Positions 8,834-18,143 are shown, numbered from the stretch's first letter. The stretch: 64,000 bases of DNA from Flavihumibacter fluminis (GCF_021491375.1 NZ_JAKEVY010000003.1:744001-808000); one strand, 5' to 3'. The notes: generated by a model not told the origin, from the letters alone. A program made the numbers and translations.

Positions 8834-10894
8834 TTAGATAAATAGGCCGATGATCACATCAATCAGCTTGATTCCGAGGAAGGGCACAAGTACCCCGCCA
8901 AACCCGTATATCAGCAGGTTTCTGCGAAGGAGCGCAGAAGCGCCAATTGGTTTATAGGCCACTCCCCGCAAAGCCAGCGGAATCAGTATGGGTATAATTA
9001 TCGCATTGAAAATAATGGCGGATAAAATAGCTGTCTCCGGACTTTTCAGGTTCATGATGTTCAATCCTTGTAAGGATGGTATAGAAGCCACAAACAATGC
9101 CGGAACAATAGCAAAATATTTCGCCACATCGTTGGCAATAGAAAAGGTTGTCAATGTACCCCTGGTAATTAAGAGTTGTTTTCCAATTTCCACTACTTCA
9201 ATCAGTTTGGTTGGATCGTTGTCGAGGTCAACCATGTTGCCGGCTTCTTTGGCCGCCTGCGTTCCACTGTTCATGGCTACACCAACATCTGCCTGGGCCA
9301 ATGCAGGAGCATCATTGGTACCATCACCCATCATGGCTACCAGTTTCCCTTTAGCCTGCTCTTCTTTGATATAATTCATTTTGTCCTCAGGTTTCGCTTC
9401 TGCAATGAAATCATCCACCCCAGCTTTTTCAGCAATGAAGCGCGCAGTGAGTGGGTTATCACCCGTTACCATTACTGTTTTTACGCCCATTTTGCGAAGT
9501 CGTTCAAAGCGGTCCTGCATGCCCGGTTTAATGATATCCTGCAGTTCAATTACTCCACGAACAATAGTATTTTCAGCTACCACCAATGGGGTGCCGCCAT
9601 TTTTAGCTATACTGTTTACCTGTTCTGTTACAGCATCAGGAAACTGACCCCCATTTTTAAGGATGTAATTCCGGATACTATCCTGCGCGCCTTTTCGTAT
9701 CCGCCTGCCATCCGGGAGATTTACACCACTGCTTCGGGTTTCTGCTGTGAAACCAATAAATTCCATTCCGTTGCTACGATGCATGTTAATGCCTTTCTGA
9801 CCCGCCAGTTCCACAATGGATTTTCCTTCCGGGGTTTCATCTGCCAGTGAACTTAATGCAGCGAGCTCTATGAATTTTTTCTCCTCATTGCTATCAACTG
9901 CATAAAAATTAGTGGCCTTCCGGTTTCCGATGGTGATAGTACCTGTTTTGTCCAGCAACAAGGTATCCACATCGCCAGCGGTTTCAACTGCCTTGCCGCT
10001 TTTCGCTATTACATTAGCCCTTAATGCCCTGTCCATACCTGCAATTCCAATAGCAGATAACAATCCGCCAATAGTAGTAGGAATCAGGCAAACAAAGAGA
10101 GAGATAAAGGCTGCGATGGTTATCGGCGTATTGGCATAATCAGCAAATGGTTTAAGGGTAACGCATACAATTATGAATACAATTGTGAAAGATGCAAGCA
10201 GAATGGTTAACGCAATTTCATTCGGTGTTTTCTGCCGGTTGGCACCTTCCACCAGTGCAATCATTTTATCCAGGAAGGTTTCGCCTGGCGCTGTGGTTAC
10301 CTGAACAATAATCCGGTCAGATAATACTTTTGTTCCTCCCGTTACAGAAGATTTATCACCCCCTGCTTCCCGGATTACAGGAGCACTTTCACCCGTTATG
10401 GCACTTTCATCAATGGTAGCAATTCCTTCGATGATTTCTCCATCCATTGGAATCGTATCTCCGGCTTCACAAACAAACCGGTCATTAAGTCTCAACTGTG
10501 CGGAGGATACAACCCGGATTTCTTCCGCAAGACTTCCTCCGCCTACGGGTGATACCAGTTTTGCAGGTGTATCCTGCCTCGTTTTTCGTAAGGTATCAGC
10601 CTGGGCCTTTCCTCTCGCTTCTGCAATGGCTTCTGCAAAATTGGCAAACAGAAGGGTAATGAAAAGGATGATAAAAACAGCCAGATTATACCCCAATGAA
10701 CCCTGTGCTGTATCACCGGTGAATGCGGTATACAGTACTACAAAGAACATGATGAGGGTTCCGATTTCAACGGTAAACATTACCGGATTTTTAATCATCA
10801 ATTTTGGATGAAGTTTGCTGAACGACTGTTTCAAAGCCGTATTCACCAGCGCGGGTTCAAACAATCCAATGGATTTCTTATTGTGAACAGACAT
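8834..10894 (-). CDS. kdpB: K+-transporting P-type ATPase subunit B
   Basis: A 686-residue catalytic subunit of the high-affinity K+ pump. The phosphorylation motif DKTGTIT has its aspartate at residue 315. The actuator TGES loop is at 167-170, and its Ser corresponds to the regulatory serine known in E. coli KdpB. The [13 protein letters not shown] helix is near 271-283, and [10 protein letters not shown] marks the hinge. It hydrolyses ATP to drive K+ import through KdpA. Length and motif order are complete. It starts 21 nt after kdpA. Confidence 0.97.
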   Translation of the reverse strand: MSVHNKKSIGLFEPALVNTALKQSFSKLHPKLMIKNPVMFTVEIGTLIMFFVVLYTAFTGDTAQGSLGYNLAVFIILFITLLFANFAEAIAEARGKAQADTLRKTRQDTPAKLVSPVGGGSLAEEIRVVSSAQLRLNDRFVCEAGDTIPMDGEIIEGIATIDESAITGESAPVIREAGGDKSSVTGGTKVLSDRIIVQVTTAPGETFLDKMIALVEGANRQKTPNEIALTILLASFTIVFIIVCVTLKPFADYANTPITIAAFISLFVCLIPTTIGGLLSAIGIAGMDRALRANVIAKSGKAVETAGDVDTLLLDKTGTITIGNRKATNFYAVDSNEEKKFIELAALSSLADETPEGKSIVELAGQKGINMHRSNGMEFIGFTAETRSSGVNLPDGRRIRKGAQDSIRNYILKNGGQFPDAVTEQVNSIAKNGGTPLVVAENTIVRGVIELQDIIKPGMQDRFERLRKMGVKTVMVTGDNPLTARFIAEKAGVDDFIAEAKPEDKMNYIKEEQAKGKLVAMMGDGTNDAPALAQADVGVAMNSGTQAAKEAGNMVDLDNDPTKLIEVVEIGKQLLITRGTLTTFSIANDVAKYFAIVPALFVASIPSLQGLNIMNLKSPETAILSAIIFNAIIIPILIPLALRGVAYKPIGASALLRRNLLIYGFGGVLVPFLGIKLIDVIIGLFI

Positions 10895-10915
10895 ATTATT
10901 TCGTTTAATCTACTA

Positions 10916-12631
10916 TTAGCGAATGGAAAAATATTCAGCCAGGGGGCCCAGGGTCAGTGCCGGAAAAAAGGCAAGGGCTGCAATGATTACAATTACAGCA
11001 AATGTCATTATTCCAAAAGTGTAACTGTCACTCCTCAGGGTACCTGCAGTTTCAGGAATGTACTTCTTCTGTGCCAGTAATCCAGCAATCGCCAGGGGGC
11101 CGATGATGGGCAGGTAGCGTCCAAGTATCAATACAAATCCGGTGGATACATTCCAGAATATATTATTGTCTCCCAATCCTTCAAATCCACTCCCGTTATT
11201 GGCAGCGGCTGAACTGTACTCATACAACATTTCTGAAAATCCATGAGCGCCCGGATTGTTCAGCCAGGCTGCTGGTTGCACTGCCCAATTGGCTTCGGGA
11301 TAATACACTAAAATATAAGAAGAAAGGGCTGTTCCCACCAGGATAATAAATGGATGTAATAAGGCAATCAGGGCCGCAATTTTCATTTCCCTGGCTTCTA
11401 TTTTACGTCCCAGGAATTCAGGTGTTCGTCCCACCATCAAACCGGATATAAAGACGGCTATGATCAGGAAGATGAAAAAATTCAGAAAGCCTACACCTAC
11501 TCCACCATAAAAGGCATTGATCATCATATCCAGGATTTGCATGGCTCCGCTTAGTGGTGTATGGCTGTCGTGCATGCTGTTCACAGATCCGTTTGAGGTA
11601 GCCGTAGTGGCAATACCCCAAAGCACAGAAGCTGCCGGACCAAAACGAACTTCCTTGCCTTCCATACTACCGGTTGGTTGCTGGAGTCCCAGTTTTTCCA
11701 GTTCCGGATTACCATTCAGTTCTGACCAGATCGATGTTGAAAGTATGAGCAGAAATCCAAGCGTCATCACAGAAAATATGACCCGGGATAATTTGGGCCG
11801 CTTCAGATAGTAACCAAAGGCAAAGACCAATGCAATTGGAATCAGCAGAATAGAAACGGTTTCAACTGCATTGGTAAAGTAATTGGGGTTTTCAAGCGGG
11901 TGGGATGAGTTTACTCCAAAATAACCACCCCCATTGGTTCCCAACTGCTTGATGGCAATCATGCCGGCTGCAGGACCGCGACTAACAGATACACTGTCTC
12001 CCTGCAGGGTTACAATACTGTCTTTCCCTTTCCAGGAACTGGGTGTGCCGTTAAATAGCAAAAGAACCGCCACCACCAGCGAAAGAGGCAATAAAATCCG
12101 GGTAATGCTTTGTGTAAAGAATACCCAGAAATTACCCAGTTTATCGGTTACTTTATCCCGTAATGCCCGGAATAACACGAATAATGCAGCAATACCAGTG
12201 GCAGCCGTAACAAACTGAAGAAATGCAATCACAAATATCTGAGTCAGATACGTTAATCCGCTTTCTCCGCTATAATGTTGCAGGTTACAATTTACTAAAA
12301 AGGAAATGGCGGTGTTAAAGGCCAGATCCGGTGTTTGTGATGGATTGCCATCAGGGTTAAGAAATAAACTCCCTTGTGAAATCAACAATACAAATGAATA
12401 AACAAACCATACAAGATTGATGGTAAGCAAGGCTTTTAAATGTTGTTTCCAGGTCATTTCTTCCTCCGGATTGATTCCGCAGATCCGGTAGACCAGGCGC
12501 TCTAAGGGAGCCATTAGATTCCAAATGGATTTTTCACCACGAAGCCAGCGGGCAATGCTCCTGCCAAGAAGTATTGCTAAAAGAATGGTCAGGCCATAAA
12601 TCAACACTACGCCAAGAAGTTCTTTGTTCAT
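10916..12631 (-). CDS. kdpA: K+-transporting ATPase subunit A
   Basis: A 571-residue K+-translocating subunit related to the Trk/Ktr channel superfamily, with about ten hydrophobic helices. Selectivity-filter loops are visible as NCNLQHYSGE, TNGGGYFGVNSSHP and ANNGSGFEGLGDN, and TSNGSVNSMHDSHTPL forms a fourth pore loop. Length matches the family (about 560 aa). It begins 12 nt after kdpF, at an ATG. Confidence 0.97.
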   Translation of the reverse strand: MNKELLGVVLIYGLTILLAILLGRSIARWLRGEKSIWNLMAPLERLVYRICGINPEEEMTWKQHLKALLTINLVWFVYSFVLLISQGSLFLNPDGNPSQTPDLAFNTAISFLVNCNLQHYSGESGLTYLTQIFVIAFLQFVTAATGIAALFVLFRALRDKVTDKLGNFWVFFTQSITRILLPLSLVVAVLLLFNGTPSSWKGKDSIVTLQGDSVSVSRGPAAGMIAIKQLGTNGGGYFGVNSSHPLENPNYFTNAVETVSILLIPIALVFAFGYYLKRPKLSRVIFSVMTLGFLLILSTSIWSELNGNPELEKLGLQQPTGSMEGKEVRFGPAASVLWGIATTATSNGSVNSMHDSHTPLSGAMQILDMMINAFYGGVGVGFLNFFIFLIIAVFISGLMVGRTPEFLGRKIEAREMKIAALIALLHPFIILVGTALSSYILVYYPEANWAVQPAAWLNNPGAHGFSEMLYEYSSAAANNGSGFEGLGDNNIFWNVSTGFVLILGRYLPIIGPLAIAGLLAQKKYIPETAGTLRSDSYTFGIMTFAVIVIIAALAFFPALTLGPLAEYFSIR

Positions 12632-12643
12632 AGTCAGTTGTTG

Positions 12644-12724
12644 TTAGAATTTTTCCGGTTTGATCAATACATACAGCAGGTAAATAAATACCAGCACAGA
12701 TAGTACAAATAAGATGCTCATCAT
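12644..12724 (-). CDS. kdpF: K+-transporting ATPase subunit F
   Basis: A 26-residue peptide read directly from the sequence: ATG at 12724, or 12721 if the second Met is used, and TAA at 12646-12644. One hydrophobic helix (ILFVLSVLVFIYLLYVLI) is followed by the KPEKF tail, the signature of KdpF. KdpF stabilises the KdpABC complex in the membrane. Its position directly before kdpA is the canonical kdpFABC order, so the call is firm despite its size. Confidence 0.9.
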   Translation of the reverse strand: MMSILFVLSVLVFIYLLYVLIKPEKF

Positions 12725-12729
12725 GATGA

Positions 12730-12816
12730 TTAGATTTTTTCGAAGAAATCAATGGAGTTGAAAAAAAGCCAGAAACAGAGCAGTCCGGCTACCAGCAGTA
12801 AAATGGATAATAGCAT
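12730..12816 (-). CDS. 28-residue membrane micropeptide preceding kdpF
   Basis: ATG at 12816, TAA at 12732-12730. The product is one hydrophobic helix (LLSILLLVAGLLCFWLFF) with a short polar tail ending in FFEKI. It stops 5 nt before the kdpF start, so it would be the first cistron of the kdp operon. It resembles KdpF in size and layout but lacks KPEKF. It may be a second small subunit or a leader peptide. No family is recognised. Confidence 0.5.
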   Translation of the reverse strand: MLLSILLLVAGLLCFWLFFNSIDFFEKI

Positions 12817-12848
12817 ACGATTCAGAATTGTTGATTGAGCTCCATCAG

Positions 12849-12863
12849 CCAATTCCGATGCCA
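12849..12863 (-). promoter_or_regulatory. Candidate sigma-54 (-24/-12) promoter of the kdp operon
   Basis: Minus-strand sequence TGGCATCGGAATTGG, compared with the consensus TGGCAC-N5-TTGC. The GG at -24 and the TTG of the -12 box match with correct spacing, but the last base is G instead of C. It lies 32 nt before the first ATG of the operon (12816). No TAnnTTTG box was found between here and that ATG. An NtrC-type activator gene (with GAFTGA) lies immediately upstream. Confidence 0.35.
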
Positions 12864-12940
12864 TATCCCAGTTCCAAATTATTCAACAGAATATCAATCA
12901 ATTAAAAAAGGGAAAATTTTATTGATTGCTTGTACGAACG

Positions 12941-12971
12941 TTCAAAATGAAAAGCTTTTTTTCATTTTGAA
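12941..12971. promoter_or_regulatory. Inverted repeat TTCAAAATG-N13-CATTTTGAA, candidate activator site for kdp
   Basis: Perfect 9-bp arms at 12941-12949 and 12963-12971. The spacer is also partly self-complementary (AAAAGCTTTTT). The centre is about 94 bp upstream of the candidate -24 element, a normal distance for a sigma-54 enhancer site. It begins 5 nt past the stop of the NtrC-type regulator gene. The sequence after it on the minus strand (CGTTCGTAC) is not a T-tract, so it is a poor terminator. Confidence 0.45.
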
Positions 12972-12976
12972 AAAAT

Positions 12977-14293
12977 TTAGTGGAGTTGGTATTCTTCCAT
13001 CTTCCGGTAAAGCGTAGTCAGGCCGATACCCAGTAATTTGGCCGTTTCGGTTTTATTGTGGTTACATTGCTCCAGGACTTTCTGTATATGGGCTTTTTCC
13101 ATGCTTGCCAGATCAACGCCTACTGCATCGGGTTGTGAGGGTAGGGAAGAAGGTTCCAGTTCGGTACCGTCTGTCAGGATAACACTTCGTTCTATACAAT
13201 TTTTTAATTCCCGGATATTACCTTTCCAGTTCATTTTACATAACCTGGTAAGATAGGCGTCTGAAATAAACGTTACTTTTTTGTTCATCCTGGCTGCAAA
13301 GACCTGAATGAAATGATTGGCAAGCAGAGGGATGTCTTCAGTGCGGTCTCTCAGTGGTGGTAATTCTATCTGAAATACAGACAAGCGATAATAGAGGTCC
13401 TCCCTGAATCGGCCGGCTTCCATTTCTTTCTGAAGATCCCGGTTGGTGGCAGCGATCAGACGGATATTCACTTTCCTGACCTGGTTGTCACCCAACCGGT
13501 AAAATTCTCCTGTTTCCAGTACTCTTAACAGTTTGGCCTGTAAATCAATCGCCATTTCACCAATTTCATCCAGGAAAAGCGTTCCTTTGTCAGCCTCTTC
13601 CAGCAATCCTTTACCATCTTTTAAGGCGCCGGTAAATGCTCCGGCTTTATGACCAAATAATTCATTCTCCAGTAATTCGCGTGAAAATGCTGAACAGTTG
13701 ATTGCCACAAAGGAATTGTCCTTTCGGTTACTTTCTGCATGGATGGCCTGGGCAAATACTTCTTTACCTGTTCCTGTTTCCCCGGTAAGTAACACGGTGG
13801 TTTCTGTTATGGCTACCCGCTGAGCAGCTGCAATAGCAAATTTGATTCGCTGAGAATTACCCAGTATGGAACTAAAGGAATAGCGGGCGCTGATTTTATC
13901 CTGCAACTCCTTTACTTTAATTTGCAGTTGTTGCTTTTCAATGGCGCGCTGAAGCAGCGGAATGATTTTATTATTATCCTCCCCTTTGGTAATATAATCA
14001 AAGGCCCCGTTTTTCATCGCCTGGATTCCATCCTGAATGGTACCAAATGCGGTCAGAACAATTATCTCGGTTGCAGGAAAATGCTTTTTTAACCAGGAAG
14101 TGAATTCAACTCCGTTTCCATCGGGTAATTTCACATCGCAGATAAGTACAGCAAAGGGTTCCTTTGCCAGCATTTCTTTCGCTGTTTTTAAAGTAGTAGC
14201 TTCTTTTACGACATATCCTTCCAATGCCAGGATCCTGGCTAGTAATCCCCTGAGTTTTACCTCATCATCTATTATCAGTATTGCTGGGTTCAC
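12977..14293 (-). CDS. NtrC-family sigma-54-dependent response regulator
   Basis: A 438-residue regulator. The receiver domain (1-115) has phospho-acceptor Asp53 (LICDVKLPDG). The AAA+ domain has Walker A (GETGTGKE, 171-178) and the sigma-54 contact loop GAFTGA (218-223), plus a Walker B near GTLFLDEIGEM. The C-terminal Fis-type HTH spans about 410-434. The start is GTG at 14293, overlapping the kup stop as GTGA, so translation is coupled to kup. No kinase adjoins it. The HAMP-PAS kinase at the end of the kdp operon is a plausible partner. Inferred role: activation of the downstream kdp operon and possibly the micro-ORF cluster. Confidence 0.9.
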   Translation of the reverse strand: MNPAILIIDDEVKLRGLLARILALEGYVVKEATTLKTAKEMLAKEPFAVLICDVKLPDGNGVEFTSWLKKHFPATEIIVLTAFGTIQDGIQAMKNGAFDYITKGEDNNKIIPLLQRAIEKQQLQIKVKELQDKISARYSFSSILGNSQRIKFAIAAAQRVAITETTVLLTGETGTGKEVFAQAIHAESNRKDNSFVAINCSAFSRELLENELFGHKAGAFTGALKDGKGLLEEADKGTLFLDEIGEMAIDLQAKLLRVLETGEFYRLGDNQVRKVNIRLIAATNRDLQKEMEAGRFREDLYYRLSVFQIELPPLRDRTEDIPLLANHFIQVFAARMNKKVTFISDAYLTRLCKMNWKGNIRELKNCIERSVILTDGTELEPSSLPSQPDAVGVDLASMEKAHIQKVLEQCNHNKTETAKLLGIGLTTLYRKMEEYQLH

Positions 14294-16254
14294 TCCTGTA
14301 TGCGTTTAATTTTTATATCCACCGGCGCTACAATCAATGGGAATTTTTCTATTACAACTTTTCCGGGATCCAATCCGAATCCCTTTTCTTCCGAGAGGCT
14401 GATTTCTTTCAGGAGAAAATGAAACTTCATGACAATCTTTTCCCAGAAACTTAATTCATTGTCCTGGCTCAGGTATTTTTCCATAACGATAAACTGGAAA
14501 TCCCCTGCAATATTGTTTTTACCCAGGCTTTCATAGCGACTGGTTACGTTTACTTCGTGATTGATGACCAGGTCTTCTACCACCTTCCGGAAGAAGAGAT
14601 CAATTTTCGGTTCAACGCGAAAGCCTAACCGAAAATCGATACGAATTATATCGTTTGGAATGATATGGGTTACCTTATACTCCGCTGTGTAAGGATCATC
14701 CAACGTATCCACATGTACAAACCAGTATATATCAGCCCGCTTGGGTTTTTTAAAGAGGATGGAATAAATGATTTTATGTTCGATTTCTTTCTCAATGTCT
14801 GCACTGGTCATATAAACAAGGTGCGTAGCATACCTGGGAACCGTTTTATCATTGCTCAACTCCTGGATCTGTGGTACGTATTGATCCAGCCGGACAAATT
14901 CCACATACCTGTTTTTAATCTTACGGGCCCGGTACCAGTCGTACATGATGAAGAATAAGCCACCTCCTACAATTAAAGTTACATATCCGCCATGTGTAAA
15001 TTTTTCCATATTGGCCCACAAGAATGAAATTTCAATACTCAGGTAGACCAATAGATATAAATAAATGAGCGATGGTTTTGCTCTCTTTTGTACGAGATAG
15101 TTCGCAAACAGAATAGAAGTGGCGATCATACAAAGTGTAATTGCCAGGCCATATGCAGCTTCCATATTGGAAGCTTTTTTAAAGTAAAGCACAATCCCGA
15201 TGCATCCTGCAAACAATAAAAGATTAATGGCTGGTATAAAGAGTTGTCCCCTTGCTTCTGTTGGATATACAATTTTAAATTTTGGCCATAAATTCAATCG
15301 CATGGATTCACTGATCAGGGTAAAGGATCCCGAAATAAGGGCCTGGCTCGCAATGATGGCTGCCGCCGTTGCAATGGTAATTCCGAAATAGAGAAACCAT
15401 CCTGGCATAACCCCATAAAAAGGATTAAAGCCGGTTTCCAGCATGGCTGTAGTTATTACCGATCCTTTATGATTGGATAAAAGCCAGGCGCCCTGTCCCA
15501 GATAATTAAGGATCAGGCAGGATTTTACCAGGATCCAGGAATACCGGATATTCCATTTGCCGCAATGCCCGAGATCAGAATACAGCGCTTCTGCCCCTGT
15601 GGTACAAAGAAACACACCTCCAAGAATATAAAAACCTTTTGGATAGGTCACCAGGAGGTGGATACCATAGTAGGGATTGAAGGCTTTAAATACCACCCAT
15701 TCATCCGTAAAGTGAAGCACCCCCAGTATAGCCAGCATGGCAAACCAGACCGACATTACCGGTCCAAAGAATTTTCCAATAAAGGCAGTTCCGAATTGCT
15801 GAAGAAAAAATAAGACGGTAAGAATGCCAATTACAATATAAATGATGGTGGTTTGGGAAATACTGGAGAAAGCAGGCACCTGCTTTAATCCTTCAATGGC
15901 AGAAGTCACGGATATCGGAGGCGTAATCATTCCATCTGCCAGCAGAGCAGCACCTCCGATCATAGCCGGAATGACCAACCATTTTCGTCTGCGTCTTACC
16001 AGTGCAAACAGGGAGAATACACCACCTTCACCCCGGTTATCTGCCTGCAGTGTTAATACTACATATTTAATAGTGGTTTGTAATGTTAAGGTCCAGATGA
16101 TAAGCGAGAGCGCACCTACTACCAACTCTTCTGTAATTTGCTTTCCGCTGGTAATGGCATTTAATACATATAGTGGAGATGTTCCGATGTCGCCATAAAT
16201 AATGCCCAGGGCGATTAAAATACCCGCTGCGCTGAGTTTCTGGTGTGATCCCAT
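14290..16254 (-). CDS. kup: KUP-family K+ transporter
   Basis: A 654-residue K+/H+ symporter of the KUP/HAK/KT family. The N-terminal signature is GIIYGDIGTSPLYVL (about 18-32), followed by EGGVFSLFALVRR and about 12 transmembrane helices up to residue 440. A soluble C-terminal domain of about 200 residues follows. KUP proteins are constitutive medium-affinity K+ importers, which complements the inducible Kdp pump here. It is divergent from the DUF4118 kinase gene (109 nt between start codons) and coupled to the NtrC-type regulator downstream. Confidence 0.93.
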   Translation of the reverse strand: MGSHQKLSAAGILIALGIIYGDIGTSPLYVLNAITSGKQITEELVVGALSLIIWTLTLQTTIKYVVLTLQADNRGEGGVFSLFALVRRRRKWLVIPAMIGGAALLADGMITPPISVTSAIEGLKQVPAFSSISQTTIIYIVIGILTVLFFLQQFGTAFIGKFFGPVMSVWFAMLAILGVLHFTDEWVVFKAFNPYYGIHLLVTYPKGFYILGGVFLCTTGAEALYSDLGHCGKWNIRYSWILVKSCLILNYLGQGAWLLSNHKGSVITTAMLETGFNPFYGVMPGWFLYFGITIATAAAIIASQALISGSFTLISESMRLNLWPKFKIVYPTEARGQLFIPAINLLLFAGCIGIVLYFKKASNMEAAYGLAITLCMIATSILFANYLVQKRAKPSLIYLYLLVYLSIEISFLWANMEKFTHGGYVTLIVGGGLFFIMYDWYRARKIKNRYVEFVRLDQYVPQIQELSNDKTVPRYATHLVYMTSADIEKEIEHKIIYSILFKKPKRADIYWFVHVDTLDDPYTAEYKVTHIIPNDIIRIDFRLGFRVEPKIDLFFRKVVEDLVINHEVNVTSRYESLGKNNIAGDFQFIVMEKYLSQDNELSFWEKIVMKFHFLLKEISLSEEKGFGLDPGKVVIEKFPLIVAPVDIKIKRIQE

Positions 16255-16320
16255 AATTAAGAATGAGGTGTAAAAGTAATTAGCAGCAAAAGGTTTGAAG
16301 GATTCACAACCCGCTACTTT

Positions 16321-16342
16321 AAAATCTTTATAAAATCTTTAT
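16321..16342. promoter_or_regulatory. Tandem 11-bp direct repeat, candidate KdpE-type binding site
   Basis: AAAATCTTTAT occurs twice in immediate succession (16321-16331 and 16332-16342) between divergent kup and the kdpDE-like pair. OmpR-family regulators bind direct half-sites spaced one helical turn apart, and a KdpE homologue is encoded just downstream. Binding is inferred. Confidence 0.4.
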
Positions 16343-16363
16343 ACGAGGCCTGTACTTTTGCTC

Positions 16364-17446
16364 ATGATCTCCCTGTTCCAGTTATACCGGATTAATCGCA
16401 ACTATCAATACCTCTATAGTGTAGGAGCTGTGTTGCTGGTTGCCGGGAGCTGTTTTATTTTTTCCAGTCTGATTGATTATCACATTGTAGCCTTTTTCTT
16501 ATTGGTTACAGTTTCCCTGGCTGCCGTCAGCTTTGATATCAAGCCTGTTTTAGTGGCAGCGTTGCTTTCTGCTCTGTTATGGGATATCTTGTTTATTCCT
16601 CCCCGCTTTACCTATGTTGTCACCAACCCGGAAGACCTGGTATTGCTGCTGATGTATTTTATAATTGTGCTGATTAATGCAGTGTTAACGTATAGAATCC
16701 GGCAGGTAGAATTACTGGCAAGGCAACGGGCGGAAAAAGGCAGGGAAGTTCATCTGTATAATACCATCCTGAATTCCCTCTCTCACGAATTAAGAACACC
16801 CATCGCTACTATCGTAGGTGCCACAGATAACCTCCTGGATAATAAGGATACCCTGAGTACGGAAAACAAATCCATTCTGTTGCAGGAGATTAGTCATGCC
16901 GCGGAACGACTGAACCTCCAGGTAGAAAACCTCTTGAATATGTCGAGGATTCAATCCGGTCAACTAAAACCTAAACCGGACTGGCTAGATTTACAGGAAC
17001 TGGTATATGGACTGGTGAAAAAATTACAGGACACCCATCCAGCTAAAAGAATTGAATTCCTGCTTTCACCAGATTTGCCTTTTGTTCAGCTGGATAAAGG
17101 AATGCTGGAACAGATTTTATTTAACCTGCTGTCCAATGCATTGGTGCACACTCCAGAACGGATCAACGTGATTGTTTCGTGTACCTATACCAGTGGTTGG
17201 CTTGAATGCCGCGTGGAAGATAGTGGTACCGGATTTCCATTGGAAGAGCAGCAAAAAGTATTTGATCGGTTTTATCGGATAACCGGAACCAAAGGAACCG
17301 GAACCGGATTGGGACTTTCCATCGTAAAAGGATTTACAGAGGCTATGGGGGGTGAAGTTTTGCTTACTGACAGTAACCTGGGGGGTGCCCTGTTTATTAT
17401 TAAGATACCTGCTGTTGCGGCAGCGAAAATGTCGTCAAATGAATAA
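16364..17446 (+). CDS. Histidine kinase with KdpD-type DUF4118 membrane domain
   Basis: A 360-residue kinase. Residues about 18-112 form the four-helix DUF4118 domain typical of the KdpD C-terminal half (note LLWDILFIPPRFTY). HisKA follows with the H-box SLSHELRTPIATI (His141), then a HATPase domain with N-box LFNLLSNALVHTP, G1 EDSGTGFP and G2 GTGTGLGLSIVKG. The N-terminal KdpD sensor/Usp half is missing and is encoded separately at 6002-7135. The ATG at 16364 is preferred over the TTG at 16358. The stop overlaps the kdpE-like start by 8 nt. Likely role: K+- or turgor-related sensing with KdpE. Confidence 0.88.
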   Translation: MISLFQLYRINRNYQYLYSVGAVLLVAGSCFIFSSLIDYHIVAFFLLVTVSLAAVSFDIKPVLVAALLSALLWDILFIPPRFTYVVTNPEDLVLLLMYFIIVLINAVLTYRIRQVELLARQRAEKGREVHLYNTILNSLSHELRTPIATIVGATDNLLDNKDTLSTENKSILLQEISHAAERLNLQVENLLNMSRIQSGQLKPKPDWLDLQELVYGLVKKLQDTHPAKRIEFLLSPDLPFVQLDKGMLEQILFNLLSNALVHTPERINVIVSCTYTSGWLECRVEDSGTGFPLEEQQKVFDRFYRITGTKGTGTGLGLSIVKGFTEAMGGEVLLTDSNLGGALFIIKIPAVAAAKMSSNE

Positions 17447-18128
17447 GGTTCGCATACTTATAATTGAGGATGAGCCTGCATTGAGAACCATGCTGGAAAT
17501 TACCTTGCAGTCGAATAATTACCTGGTTCAGTTGGCTAAAAAGGGAAAGGATGGATTGGTAATGGCAGAAAATCATCCACCGGATCTGATCCTGCTGGAC
17601 CTGGGTTTACCGGATATGGGAGGACAGGAAGTACTGGCAGCGCTTCGGTCCTGGTACACCAATCCAATAATTATCATTAGTGTTTTAAAAGCCGAAGAAG
17701 AGATCATCCGGGCATTGGATGCAGGAGCTAATGACTATCTGTCCAAACCCTTCAGAACCGGGGAATTACTGGCACGAATCAGAGCGGCACTTCGTTCCGT
17801 TGTGACAGAAGACTATCAGTCAGTGCTGCAATTTTCCGGTATAGAGATCAACCTGGATGAACGAACCGTTAAACGCGACGGGGAACTGGTGAAACTAACC
17901 ACCACGGAATACAATCTTTTATTATTACTGGCAAAAAATGAAGGGAAAGTTTTAACGCATGCCTTTTTGCTCAGAACGGTATGGGGACCAGGATTCATCA
18001 ACCAGGCCCAATACCTCCGGGTATTTATCGCCCAATTGCGAAAAAAGCTGGAGCCGAATCCAAACGAACCGGTTTACATCCATACCGAGTCGGGGGTTGG
18101 CTACCGTTTTTTAGGTATGTTTGGATAA
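17439..18128 (+). CDS. kdpE: KdpE-like OmpR-family response regulator
   Basis: A 229-residue regulator. The receiver has DLILLDLGLPDMGG with the phospho-acceptor Asp near residue 50 and the conserved Lys in LSKPF. The OmpR-type winged-helix domain (about 135-229) ends in HTESGVGYRF. The start at 17439 was chosen because it gives the standard receiver N-terminus (MNKVRILIIEDEP) and an 8-nt overlap with the kinase gene; a longer frame back to 17352 lies inside the kinase. Targets probably include the kup/kdpE intergenic region and the antiporter downstream. Confidence 0.88.
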   Translation: MNKVRILIIEDEPALRTMLEITLQSNNYLVQLAKKGKDGLVMAENHPPDLILLDLGLPDMGGQEVLAALRSWYTNPIIIISVLKAEEEIIRALDAGANDYLSKPFRTGELLARIRAALRSVVTEDYQSVLQFSGIEINLDERTVKRDGELVKLTTTEYNLLLLLAKNEGKVLTHAFLLRTVWGPGFINQAQYLRVFIAQLRKKLEPNPNEPVYIHTESGVGYRFLGMFG

Positions 18129-18143
18129 TAATTGTGCTTATCT

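Noticed and set aside
12941-12971. Kdp palindrome read as the terminator of the NtrC-type gene
   Set aside because: The minus-strand sequence after it is CGTTCGTAC rather than a T-run, and the arms recur at 4253-4284 in a matching promoter layout.
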